A stretch of 35,795 bases of DNA. It comes from Chromobacterium sphagni (lineage in GTDB: Bacteria > Pseudomonadota > Gammaproteobacteria > Burkholderiales > Chromobacteriaceae). Shown one piece after another: positions 8,301-20,300 of the stretch. The notes beneath the pieces are model-generated. The model had not been told where the DNA came from and made no database searches. It was given only the letters and a program-made list of their open reading frames with translations. The stretch spans positions 1 to 35,795 of the forward strand of contig NZ_MKCT01000036.1 in the NCBI RefSeq assembly GCF_001855555.1. Reading direction: 5' to 3'. Positions within the stretch are counted from its first letter, which is position 1; the number at the start of each line of letters is the position of its first letter. The position numbers and the translations under genes are program-made.

Positions 8301-11300
8301 GCATGCCAGCCAGGTGAACGTGCCGGCGGCCAATGTGATCCGCAAGCCGGCGAATCTGAGTTTCGAGGAGGCCTGCAGCCTGCCGGTGGTGTTTCTGACC
8401 GCGCACCACGCCTTCGAGGCGGCCAGGCTGTCCCGCGGCGAGAGCGTGCTGATCCAGACCGCCACCGGCGGATGCGGACTGGCGGCGATACAACTCGCCC
8501 GCCTGCGCGGCGCCGTCGTCAGCGGAACCTCCAGCAAAGAGGACAAGCTGGAGACTCTGCGCCGGCTTGGGCTTGAGCACGTTCTCAACTACCGGACCGC
8601 TTTCGATCGGGAGCTCCGCAAGCGGACGGACGGTCGCGGCGTGGACGTGGTGCTGAACATGCTGTCCGGCGCAGCGATCCAGCAAGGCCTGAATTGCCTG
8701 GCGCCTTGCGGCCGCTATCTGGAGATCGCCGTGCAGGCGCTGCGAACCAGCCAGCCCTTGGACCTGTCCCGGCTGGTGGAGAACCAGTCCTTTCACAGCA
8801 TCGATTTGCGGCGGCTGGCGCTCGAGAACGGGCAGGCTTGGGCCGAGGCGTTCGCGCCGCTGCTGCGTCTGTTCGAGACCAGCCTGCTGCTGCCCGTGGT
8901 CTCCAGAATCTATCCGCTGGCCAAGATCAAGGAGGCGCTGGCTTTCGTCGCTTCCGGCAAGCATATCGGCAAGGTGGTGATCAGCCATGCCGCCGAACAG
9001 GTGATCGATCGCGCCGAGCAGTGCGTCCAGGGCATGCTGGATCAGTGGCGCCGCGCCGCCGAGGCGGCCGGAGCGGCGCTGGCCGCCGGCGGCGCGAAAC
9101 CGGCGTCGGACGATATCGCCATCATCGGCGTGTCGGGGGCCTTCCCCGGCGCCAAGACGCTGGACGAATTCTGGGACATGCTGGCCGGCGGTCGGGACTG
9201 CATATCGGAAGTCCCGGCGCGGCGCTGGGCGATGGCGGGGTGCTACGATCCCCGCCCCGGAACGCCGGGGCGCAGCTACAGCAAATGGATGGGGGTGCTG
9301 GAGGAGGCGGATTGCTTCGATCCGCTGTTTTTCAATATCTCGCCGTTTGAAGCGCAATGGATGGATCCGCAGCAACGGCTGTTCCTCGAACATGGCTGGA
9401 GCTGCATCGAATCCGCCGGCATCGACCCCGACAGCCTGTCCGGCAGCGGCTGCGGAGTGTATGTGGGCTGCGTCCAGGGGGAGTATGGCCGGGCGGGCGG
9501 CCAGGCCGGCCTGACGGCCCAGGGGCTGATGGGCGGTTCCTCATCCATTCTGGCCGCGCGCATCGCCTACCATCTGAATCTGAAAGGGCCGTGTCTGGCG
9601 ATAGACACCGCCTGCTCCAGCTCGCTGGTCGCCATCGCCGAAGCATGCGACAGCCTGACCCTGGGCCGCGTCGATCTGGCGCTGGTCGGCGGCGTCAGCG
9701 TCTTGGCCGGGCCGGAGCTGCATATCATGGCCAGCGACGCCGGCATGCTGTCCAGCGGTGGGCGCTGCTTCACTTTCGACGCCCGGGCCGACGGCTTCGT
9801 GCCCGGCGAGGGTGTCGGCGTGCTGCTGCTCAAGCGCCTGGCGGACGCGCTGCGCGACCGCGACATCTGCCATGGCGTGATCAAGGGCTGGGGCGTCAAC
9901 CAGGACGGCCGCACCAATGGCATCACCGCGCCCAGCGTCAGTTCGCAAGCGGCGTTGCAAAAACAGGTCTATCAGCGTTTCGCCATCGACCCGGCAACGA
10001 TCTCGCTGGTGGAGGCGCACGGCACCGGCACCAAGCTGGGCGACCCGATCGAGGTGGAAGCGCTGACCGAGTCGTTCCGCTCGCATACCGACAGGCGCGG
10101 GTATTGCGCGATGGGTTCGGTGAAAAGCAATATCGGCCATTTGCTGGCCGCCGCCGGCGTGTCCGGCGTCATCAAGACGCTGCTGGCGATGCGGCACCGC
10201 ATGTTGCCCCCGACGATTCATTTTTCAGCGCTCAATCCGCATCTGGCGCTGGACGACAGCCCCTTCTACGTCAACACTGAGCTGTCGCCATGGCCGGCGC
10301 CGGCGGGTCGGCCGCGGCGGGCGGCGGTCAGTTCCTTCGGCTTCAGCGGCACCAACGCCCACCTGGTGCTGGAAGAGGCGCCGCCGCCGCCGCCCTGGCG
10401 CAGCGTGGCCGGCTCGGCGCTGATCGTGCTGTCGGCCAAGACCGGCGAACAGCTGCGGGCCTATGCCGGCCGGCTGGCCGACTGGCTGCGCGCGCAGCCG
10501 GCAGTCGATCTGGCCGCGCTGGCCCACACGCTGCAAAGCGGGCGCGCCGCGCTGCGCCACCGGCTGGCTTTCGTCGGCCATTCGCGCGAACAGATCGCCG
10601 ACGCGCTGGCCGATTTCGCCGCCGGCCGCGAGGTGGCGCAACTGGCGGTCGGCGAGGCGAAGCCGGGCGCCGCGGCGCGGGCGGCCGAGATGGACGCCGA
10701 GCCGCAGCGGCTGGCGCAAGACTGGGTGCGGGGCGCTGTGGCCTGCTGGCCGACGCCGGCCGGCGGCCGGCCGCCCCGGCTGAGTCTGCCGACCTACCCG
10801 TTCGCGCGCGAACGCTACTGGGTCGCGGCGGCGGCGGAGAGCGAAGAGAGCGCATCGAAAGAGCGCGCATCGACGGTTAGCCTGCTGGCGCGCGGCTGGG
10901 AAGCGGCGGCGGCCGGCGCGGCGCGGCGTTTCGGCCAGCGCCGGGTCCTGCTCGACGCCGCTTGCGCCGGGCGGGCGCCGGCGCGGGACGCGGCGGGCCA
11001 GGCGTTGCACTGCGAGACGCTGGCCGACGGCGGGAACGACGCGGCCGAGCGCTTCGGCGCCAGCCTGGAACATGTGTTCCGGCAGGTGCAGGACCTGCTG
11101 CGGTCCGGCCTGGAGGACGGCGCGCTGCTGCAGGTGGTGTTGGCGGACGACGGCGAAGACGGCTGGCTGCGCCAGGGTCTGTCCGGTCTGCTCAACAGCG
11201 CCAGCCTGGAGCATCCGGGCCTGCAGACCCAGCTGATTCGCGTCGATCCGGCGGCGGACGCCGGCGCGCTGGCCGAGGCGCTGCAAGCCGGCGCCGAGCG

Positions 11301-14300
11301 GCCGGCGCAGCGCGAGCTCCGCCATGGTCGCGACGGCTGCCGGGCGGCGACGCTGCGGCCGCTGGCCGCCGTCGGCGAGCCGTCGTTGCCGTGGCGCGAA
11401 GGCGGCGTCTATCTGATCACCGGCGGTCTGGGCGGTCTGGGCCTGCTGTTCGCCCGCGAGATTCTCGCCCAGCTCCAGGACGCCACGGTGATCCTGACCG
11501 GCCGTTCGGCGCTGGACGACGGGCGGCGGCGGCAAGTGGCGGCGCTGGGCGCGCGGGTGGCGTACCAGGCGCTGGACGTCGCCGACGGCGCGGCGGTGCA
11601 AGCCTGCGTGCAGGGCCTGCTGGCGCGGCATGGCCGGCTGAACGGCGTCCTGCACGCCGCCGGCGTGCTGCGGGACGGCTTCCTGCTGAACAAGCGGGTG
11701 GACGATCTGCGCGCGGTGCTGGCGCCCAAGGTGGCCGGTCTGGTCCATCTGGATCGGGCGACCGCGGTGCAGCCGCTGGACTTCTTCGCCGTCTTCTCCT
11801 CGATCGCCGGCGTGTTCGGCAATGTGGGACAAGGGGATTACGCCAGCGCCAACGCCTTCATGGACGCCTATGCCGAACGGCGGGCGGCCCAGGTGGCGGC
11901 TGGGGCGCGGCAAGGCCGCACGGTCTCGCTGTGCTGGCCGCTGTGGGCGGAAGGCGGCATGCGGCTGGACGCGGCCGGAGAAGCGGCACTGGCCGCCGCC
12001 GGGCTGACGCCGCTGGCGACGCGGCCGGGGCTGGACGCCTTCTACCGCGCGCTGGCGCAGCACGAACACGCGCGGCTGGTGGTGCTGAGCGGCGACGGCG
12101 CGCTGAGTCGGCCGGCCGAGCCCGCGCCCGAGCGCCATACCGAGCCGGCGGCGCTGCAGGCGCGGACGCTGCGGCAGTTGAAGAAGCTGTTCGCCGGCGT
12201 GACCCAGGTGGCGGTGGACAGGCTGGACGCCAACGAAGCGCTGGAATGCTACGGCATCGACTCGGTGTTGATCACCCGGCTCAACCGCGAACTGGAGTCG
12301 ATCTTCGGCGGCCTGTCCAAGACCCTGTGGTTCGAATACCGCACGCTGGGCGCGCTGGCGGCCTATCTGAGCGCGCAGCGGCCGGAAGCCTGCCTGCGCT
12401 GGAGCGGCGGCGAGACGGCCGCGCAACCGGCCGCGGGTCCGACGGCGCCGATGCGGCGCGAAGCGATGCCGGCGCCGACACCGACACGGCCGGACGGCGG
12501 CGCGGCGATCGCCATCATCGGCCTGAGCGGGCGCTACCCGCAGGCGCGGACGCTGGAGCAGTATTGGGACAATCTGCAGTCGGGCCGCGACTGCATCAGC
12601 GAAATCCCGGTCGAGCGCTGGGCGCTGGACAGCTTCTACTGCGCCGACCCCGAGCAGGCGGTGGCCAACGGCAAGAGCTACAGCAAATGGGGCGGCTTCG
12701 TCGACGGCTTCGCCGAATTCGACCCGCTGTTCTTCAACATCTCGCCGGCGGAAGCCGAAGGCATGGACCCGCAAGAGCGGTTGTTCCTGCAAAGCTGCTG
12801 GGACGTGCTGGAAGACGCCGGCTACACGCGGGAGCGGCTGGCGCGGGTCCACGACGGCCGGGTCGGCGTGTTCGCCGGCATCACCAAGACCGGTTTCGAC
12901 CTGTACGGTCCCGCGCTGTGGCGGCAGGGGACGGCGGTGTTTCCACACACCTCGTTCAGCTCGGTGGCCAACCGGGTGTCCTACTTCCTCAACCTGAACG
13001 GTCCCAGCCTGCCGATAGACACCATGTGCTCGTCGTCGCTGACGGCGATACACGAAGCGTGCGAGCACCTGAGGCGGGACGAGTGCGAACTGGCCATCGC
13101 CGGCGGGGTCAACCTCTATCTGCACTCCAGCAACTACGTGATGCTGTGCATGGCGCGGATGCTGTCGCGGGACGGGCAGTGCCGCAGCTTCGGCGCCGGC
13201 GGCAACGGTTTCGTGCCCGGCGAAGGCGTCGGCGCGGTGCTGCTGAAGCCGCTGGCGCGGGCCGAGGCGGACGGCGATCGGATCCACGGGGTGATCAAAA
13301 GCAGCGGCATCAACCACGGCGGCAAGACCCACGGCTACACCGTGCCCAACCCGGCGGCGCAGCGCCAGCTGATCGTCGATGCGATCGCCCGGGCCGGCAT
13401 AGACGCGCGGGCGATCAGCTATGTCGAGGCGCACGGCACCGGCACCGAGCTGGGCGACCCGATAGAGGTGGCGGGGCTGAGCCAGGCCTTCCAGGCGCAG
13501 ACGGCGGACACCCAGTTCTGCGCGCTGGGCTCGGTGAAATCCAATATCGGCCACGGCGAAAGCGCGGCGGGGATCGCCGGGCTGACCAAGGTGCTGCTGC
13601 AGATGCGGCACGGCCAGCTGGCGCCCAGCCTGCACGCCGACACGCTGAACCCGCACATCGACTTCGCGGGCAGTCCGTTCTTCGTGCAGCGCGAGCTGCA
13701 GGAGTGGAAGCGTCCGTTGCTGACGGTGGACGGCGTCGAGCGGGAGTATCCGCGAATCGCCGGCATCTCGTCCTTCGGCGCCGGCGGGGCCAACGCGCAT
13801 GTGATCGTCGAGGAATATGTCGACCGCCGGTCGTGGCCGGCGATTGCCGGGCCGGCGGCCATCGTGCTGTCGGCGCGGACCGAGGCGGAGTTGCGGACGC
13901 GGGCGCAGCAGTTGCTGGCGGCGATAGGGGGCTGGGGCGAGGGCGATCTGGCGTCGGTGGCGGCGACGCTGCAGCTGGGTCGGGAGGCGATGGAGCATCG
14001 GCTGGCGCTGCTGGTGGACGGCATCGGCGAGCTGGCGGGCAAGCTGGAAGCGCATCTGCGCGGCGATGCGGAAGTGGAGGGTCGCTGGCAGGGCGAGGTG
14101 AGGCGAGGCAAGGACGGGTTGGCGGTATTCGCCGAGGATGAGGATCTGAGCCTCGCGCTTGAGGCCTGGATGGGCAAGAAGAAGTATGACCGCTTGCTGG
14201 AGCTGTGGGTGAAAGGGCTGGCGCTGGACTGGGGTCGGCTGTATCCGCAAGGTCTGCCGGCGCGGATCTCCTTGCCGGGCTACCCGTTCAAGCGCGAGCG

Positions 14301-17300
14301 CTACTGGGTCGCGGCTGCGGAGACGGCGGCGGTCGAGACGGCGCGGCGGCTGCATCCGCTGGTGCACGAGAACGCCTCCACCGTGTATCGGCAGCGCTTC
14401 AGCAGCGTTTTCGGCGGCGGCGAGTTCTTCCTGACGGACCACGTGGTGCAAGGCCAGCGGGTGCTGCCGGGGGTGGCCTATCTGGAAATGGCGCGCGAGG
14501 CGGCGCGGATGGCGATGCGGCGGGACGACGAGGCCGAGCCGGCGATCGCGCTCAGCCACGTGATGTGGAGCCAGCCCATCGTTCAGGATGAGGCGCCGGC
14601 GCGGGTGCATATCGACCTGTCGGCGCAGGCGGACGGCCAGCTGCGTTTCGAGATTCACAGCGTCGATGGCGCCGGCGCGCGGGTGGTGCATTCGCAGGGT
14701 TATGCGCGGGCGGTGGAAGCGGGGCCGGCACCGAGGCTGGATCTCGCCGGCCTGTTGGCCGGCTGCGACAGCGTGCTGGAGGCGGAGCAGTGCTACGCTG
14801 CCTTCGACGCGATGGACATCCGCTATGGGCCGGGGCACAGGGCGCTGCTGCGAGTGCACGGCGGCGCCGACGCAGGCGGGCGCTACGCGCTGGGCCAGCT
14901 GTCGTTGCCGAGCGCGGCGGCGGCCGACGGCTATGCGCTGAATCCGGGGCTGTTGGACAGCGCGCTGCAGGCGATGATAGGCCTGAACGCCGGCGGCGGC
15001 CTGCTGCTGCCGTTCGCGCTGGAAGGACTGCAGGTGTTCGCCGCCAGTCCGGCGGCGGGCTATGTGCTGGTGCGCGAGGCGGCCGGCGGCGGAGCAGGCG
15101 TGCGCAAGCTGGACCTGGACGTGTGCGACCAGGACGGCGCGGTCTGCGTGAGGCTGCAAGGCTTGAGCAGTCGGGCGCGGCGCGAATCCGGCGTGCAATT
15201 GCTGGCGCGGCGCTGGCGGCGCCGACCGGCGGCGCAGGTCGAGGCGGCGGCGCAGCGCTGGCTGCTGGTGGACGCGGCGTGGGAGGGCGAGCTGGACCGC
15301 GTGCGGGCGGCGTGGCCGGCGGCGCGGATTTCGGTGTTGCGGCGCCGGGGCGACGGCGCGGCGGACGATTACGGCTCGGCGCTGGAGCAAGTGCTGGCGC
15401 TGGTGCAGGCCATGCTGCGCGAGCGCACATCGGAGGCCGCGCTATTGCAAGTGCTGCTGCGGTCGGACGCCGGCGACTGGATGGTGGGGGTGTCGGGGCT
15501 GCTGAAGAGCGCCGGGCGGGAGAATCCGCGACTGTCGGCGCAAGTGATAGAGCTGGAGCCGGGCGGCGACCTGCTGGCGGCGGTGCGGGACAACGCCGGC
15601 GGGGAGGCGGAGCGGGAGATCCGCTATCTGGACGGCGAGCGGCACTGCGGAGCGCTGGAAAAGCTGCCGGCCAGCGGTGGCGGCCCGCTGCCGTGGAAGG
15701 AAGGCGGGGTGTATTGGATCACCGGCGGCGCCGGCGGTCTGGGCTGGATCTTCGCGCGGGAGATCGCGGAGCGGCTGACGCGGGCGACGCTGGTGCTGAG
15801 CGGGCGCTCGGTCTTGAGCGACGAGCGCCGGCGGGAGCTGGCGGCGCTGGGGACGGCGGGGGTGACGGTGGAATACCGTCAACTGGATGTGGCCGACGGC
15901 GCGGCGGTGCGGGAGACGATCGCGGGGGTGCTGGCGGCGCATGGTCGGCTGGACGGGATTCTGCACGCCGCCGGCGTGTTGCGGGACGGTTTCCTGCTGA
16001 ACAAGCGGCAGGAGGATCTGCGCGCGGTGCTGGCGGCCAAGGTGGCCGGCCTGGTGAATCTGGACCAGGCGACGGCGGCGTTGCCGCTGTCGTTCCTGGT
16101 GGCGTTCTCGTCGACGGCGGCGGTGTACGGCAATGTTGGGCAGGGGGATTACGCCGGCGCCAACGGTTTCATGGACGGCTACGCGGTCTGGCGCAATCGC
16201 CTGGTGGAGCAGGGCGAGCGTCGGGGTCACACGCTGTCGATCAACTGGCCGTGGTGGTTGGAGGGCGGGATGCGGGTGGACGAGGCGACGGTGCGGCAGT
16301 GGCGCGATCGCGACGGTCTGGTGCCGCTGGAGACGCCGGCGGGCGTGGCGGCGTTCTACGGCGCGCTGGCCAGCGGGGAGGCCCAGGTTTGCGTGCTGTC
16401 GGGCCTGGCGCCGGTGCCGGCCATGCCGTCTAGGCCGGCGGTGGCGGTGTCGGCAGTGGTGGTCGACGATGCCGGCGCCGAGCTGTGGGCGAAAGCGGCG
16501 CTGTATTTCAGAAAGCTGCTGGCCTCAAGCCTGAAGTTGTCGCTGGACCGGATCGAGATGGATGCTCCGTTCGAAAAATACGGCATCGATTCGGTGCGGG
16601 TGATGCAGCTCACCGCTGAGCTGGAGAAGCATTTCGGCCCCTTGTCCAAGACCTTGTTTTTCGAGCATCAGGACATCGAATCGCTGAGCCGGCATTTCAT
16701 CGCCGCGCATTCCCGGCGGCTGATCGATGTGCTGGGGATGGCGGCGCCGGCGGCGTCCGGCGCGCAGGCGCCCGTCATGCCTCAGCCTGTCCTGCCGTCC
16801 TCTCCTTATCCGATGGCGTCTTTCCATCCGCGGATGATGAGCGCGCCGGTTCAGCGCCGGCACGAGGTCGCCATCATAGGCCTGAGCGGCCGCTATCCGC
16901 AGGCGCCGGACCTGGACGCGTTCTGGGACAATCTGCAGTCCGGCCGAGATTGCGTCGGCGAGATCCCGGCCGAGCGCTGGGACTATCGGCGCTACTTCGA
17001 CGAGCGCAAGGGCACGGCCGGCAAGAGCTATAGCAAATGGGGCGGCTTCCTGGACGGCGTCGACCAGTTCGATCCGCTGTTCTTCAACATCTCGCCGCGG
17101 GACGCGCAGTTCATGGACCCGCAGGAGCGGCTGTTCCTGCAATGCGCCTACCAGACGCTGGAGGACGCCGGCTATACCCGCGAATCGCTGAAGGCCTTGT
17201 CAGGGGAGTGCGGTGTATTCGTCGGCGTGATGTATGAGGAATATCAGTTGTATGGCGCCCAAGCCCAGATGACGGACAGGGCGTACGCGCTGAACGGCAA

Positions 17301-20300
17301 TCCGGCGTCCATCGCCAACCGCGTGTCGCATTTCTTCAGTCTGCATGGCCCCAGCCTGGCGGTGGACACCATGTGCTCATCGTCGCTGACGGCCATCCAT
17401 CTGGCTTGCCATAGCTTGGAGCGGGGCGAGTGCGCTCTGGCCATCGCCGGCGGCGTCAATGTTTCCGTCCATCCCAACAAGTATCTGGTCCTGAGCCAGG
17501 GGCAGTTCGTCTCCAGCAAGGGGCGTTGCGCCAGCTTCGGCGCCGGCGGCGACGGCTATGTGCCCGGCGAAGGCGTCGGCGCGGTGCTGCTGAAGCCGCT
17601 GGCGCGGGCCGAGGCGGACGGCGATCGGATCCACGGGGTGATCAAAAGCAGCGGCATCAACCACGGCGGCAAGACCCACGGCTACACCGTGCCCAACCCG
17701 GCGGCGCAGCGCCAGCTGATCGTCGATGCGATCGCCCGGGCCGGCATAGACGCGCGGGCGATCAGCTATGTCGAGGCGCACGGCACCGGCACCGAGCTGG
17801 GCGACCCGATAGAGGTGGCGGGGCTGAGCCAGGCCTTCCAGGCGCAGACGGCGGACACCCAGTTCTGCGCGCTGGGCTCGGTGAAATCCAATATCGGCCA
17901 CGGCGAAAGCGCGGCGGGGATCGCCGGGCTGACCAAGGTGCTGCTGCAGATGCGGCACGGCCAGTTGGCGCCCAGCCTGCATGCCGACACGCTGAACCCG
18001 CACATCGACTTCGCGGGCAGTCCGTTCTTCGTGCAGCGCGAGCTGCAGGAGTGGAAGCGTCCGTTGCTGACGGTGGACGGCGTCGAGCGGGAGTATCCGC
18101 GAATCGCCGGCATCTCGTCCTTCGGCGCCGGCGGGGCCAACGCGCATGTGATCGTCGAGGAATATGTCGACCGCCGGTCGTGGCCGGCGATTGCCGGGCC
18201 GGCGGCCATCGTGCTGTCGGCGCGGACCGAGGCGGAGTTGCGGACGCGGGCGCAGCAGTTGCTGGCGGCGATAGGGGGCTGGGGCGAGGGCGATCTGGCG
18301 TCGGTGGCGGCGACGCTGCAGCTGGGTCGGGAGGCGATGGAGCATCGGCTGGCGCTGCTGGTGGACGGCATCGGCGAGCTGGCGGGCAAGCTGGAAGCGC
18401 ATCTGCGCGGCGATGCGGAAGTGGAGGGTCGCTGGCAGGGCGAGGTGAGGCGAGGCAAGGACGGGTTGGCGGTATTCGCCGAGGATGAGGATCTGAGCCT
18501 CGCGCTTGAGGCCTGGATGGGCAAGAAGAAGTATGACCGCTTGCTGGAGCTGTGGGTGAAAGGGCTGGCGCTGGACTGGGGTCGGCTGTATCCGCAAGGT
18601 CTGCCGGCGCGGATCTCCTTGCCGGGCTACCCGTTCAAGCGCGAGCGCTACTGGGTCGCGGCTGCGGAGACGGCGGCGGTCGAGACGGCGCGGCGGCTGC
18701 ATCCGCTGGTGCACGAGAACGCCTCCACCGTGTATCGGCAGCGCTTCAGCAGCGTTTTCGGCGGCGGCGAGTTCTTCCTGACGGACCACGTGGTGCAAGG
18801 CCAGCGGGTGCTGCCGGGGGTGGCCTATCTGGAAATGGCGCGCGAGGCGGCGCGGATGGCGATGCGGCGGGACGACGAGGCCGAGCCGGCGATCGCGCTC
18901 AGCCACGTGATGTGGAGCCAGCCCATCGTTCAGGATGAGGCGCCGGCGCGGGTGCATATCGACCTGTCGGCGCAGGCGGACGGCCAGCTGCGTTTCGAGA
19001 TTCACAGCGTCGATGGCGCCGGCGCGCGGGTGGTGCATTCGCAGGGTTATGCGCGGGCGGTGGAAGCGGGGCCGGCACCGAGGCTGGATCTCGCCGGCCT
19101 GTTGGCCGGCTGCGACAGCGTGCTGGAGGCGGAGCAGTGCTACGCTGCCTTCGACGCGATGGACATCCGCTATGGGCCGGGGCACAGGGCGCTGCTGCGA
19201 GTGCACGGCGGCGCCGACGCAGGCGGGCGCTACGCGCTGGGCCAGCTGTCGTTGCCGAGCGCGGCGGCGGCCGACGGCTATGCGCTGAATCCGGGGCTGT
19301 TGGACAGCGCGCTGCAGGCGATGATAGGCCTGAACGCCGGCGGCGGCCTGCTGCTGCCGTTCGCGCTGGAAGGACTGCAGGTGTTCGCCGCCAGTCCGGC
19401 GGCGGGCTATGTGCTGGTGCGCGAGGCGGCCGGCGGCGGAGCAGGCGTGCGCAAGCTGGACCTGGACGTGTGCGACCAGGACGGCGCGGTCTGCGTGAGG
19501 CTGCAAGGCTTGAGCAGTCGGGCGCGGCGCGAATCCGGCGTGCAATTGCTGGCGCGGCGCTGGCGGCGCCGACCGGCGGCGCAGGTCGAGGCGGCGGCGC
19601 AGCGCTGGCTGCTGGTGGACGCGGCGTGGGAGGGCGAGCTGGACCGCGTGCGGGCGGCGTGGCCGGCGGCGCGGATTTCGGTGTTGCGGCGCCGGGGCGA
19701 CGGCGCGGCGGACGATTACGGCTCGGCGCTGGAGCAAGTGCTGGCGCTGGTGCAGGCCATGCTGCGCGAGCGCACATCGGAGGCCGCGCTATTGCAAGTG
19801 CTGCTGCGGTCGGACGCCGGCGACTGGATGGTGGGGGTGTCGGGGCTGCTGAAGAGCGCCGGGCGGGAGAATCCGCGACTGTCGGCGCAAGTGATAGAGC
19901 TGGAGCCGGGCGGCGACCTGCTGGCGGCGGTGCGGGACAACGCCGGCGGGGAGGCGGAGCGGGAGATCCGCTATCTGGACGGCGAGCGGCACTGCGGAGC
20001 GCTGGAAAAGCTGCCGGCCAGCGGTGGCGGCCCGCTGCCGTGGAAGGAAGGCGGGGTGTATTGGATCACCGGCGGCGCCGGCGGTCTGGGCTGGATCTTC
20101 GCGCGGGAGATCGCGGAGCGGCTGACGCGGGCGACGCTGGTGCTGAGCGGGCGCTCGGTCTTGAGCGACGAGCGCCGGCGGGAGCTGGCGGCGCTGGGGA
20201 CGGCGGGGGTGACGGTGGAATACCGTCAACTGGATGTGGCCGACGGCGCGGCGGTGCGGGAGACGATCGCGGGGGTGCTGGCGGCGCATGGTCGGCTGGA

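Noticed and set aside
10225-15390. Very long minus-strand open frame (about 1,700 codons), and similar ones at 2267-4360, 17377-19737 and 21724-24084
   Set aside because: Low-complexity Arg/Gln/Ala/His-rich translations with no domain. They lie antisense to clear PKS or amidotransferase domains and result from the GC-rich codon bias.
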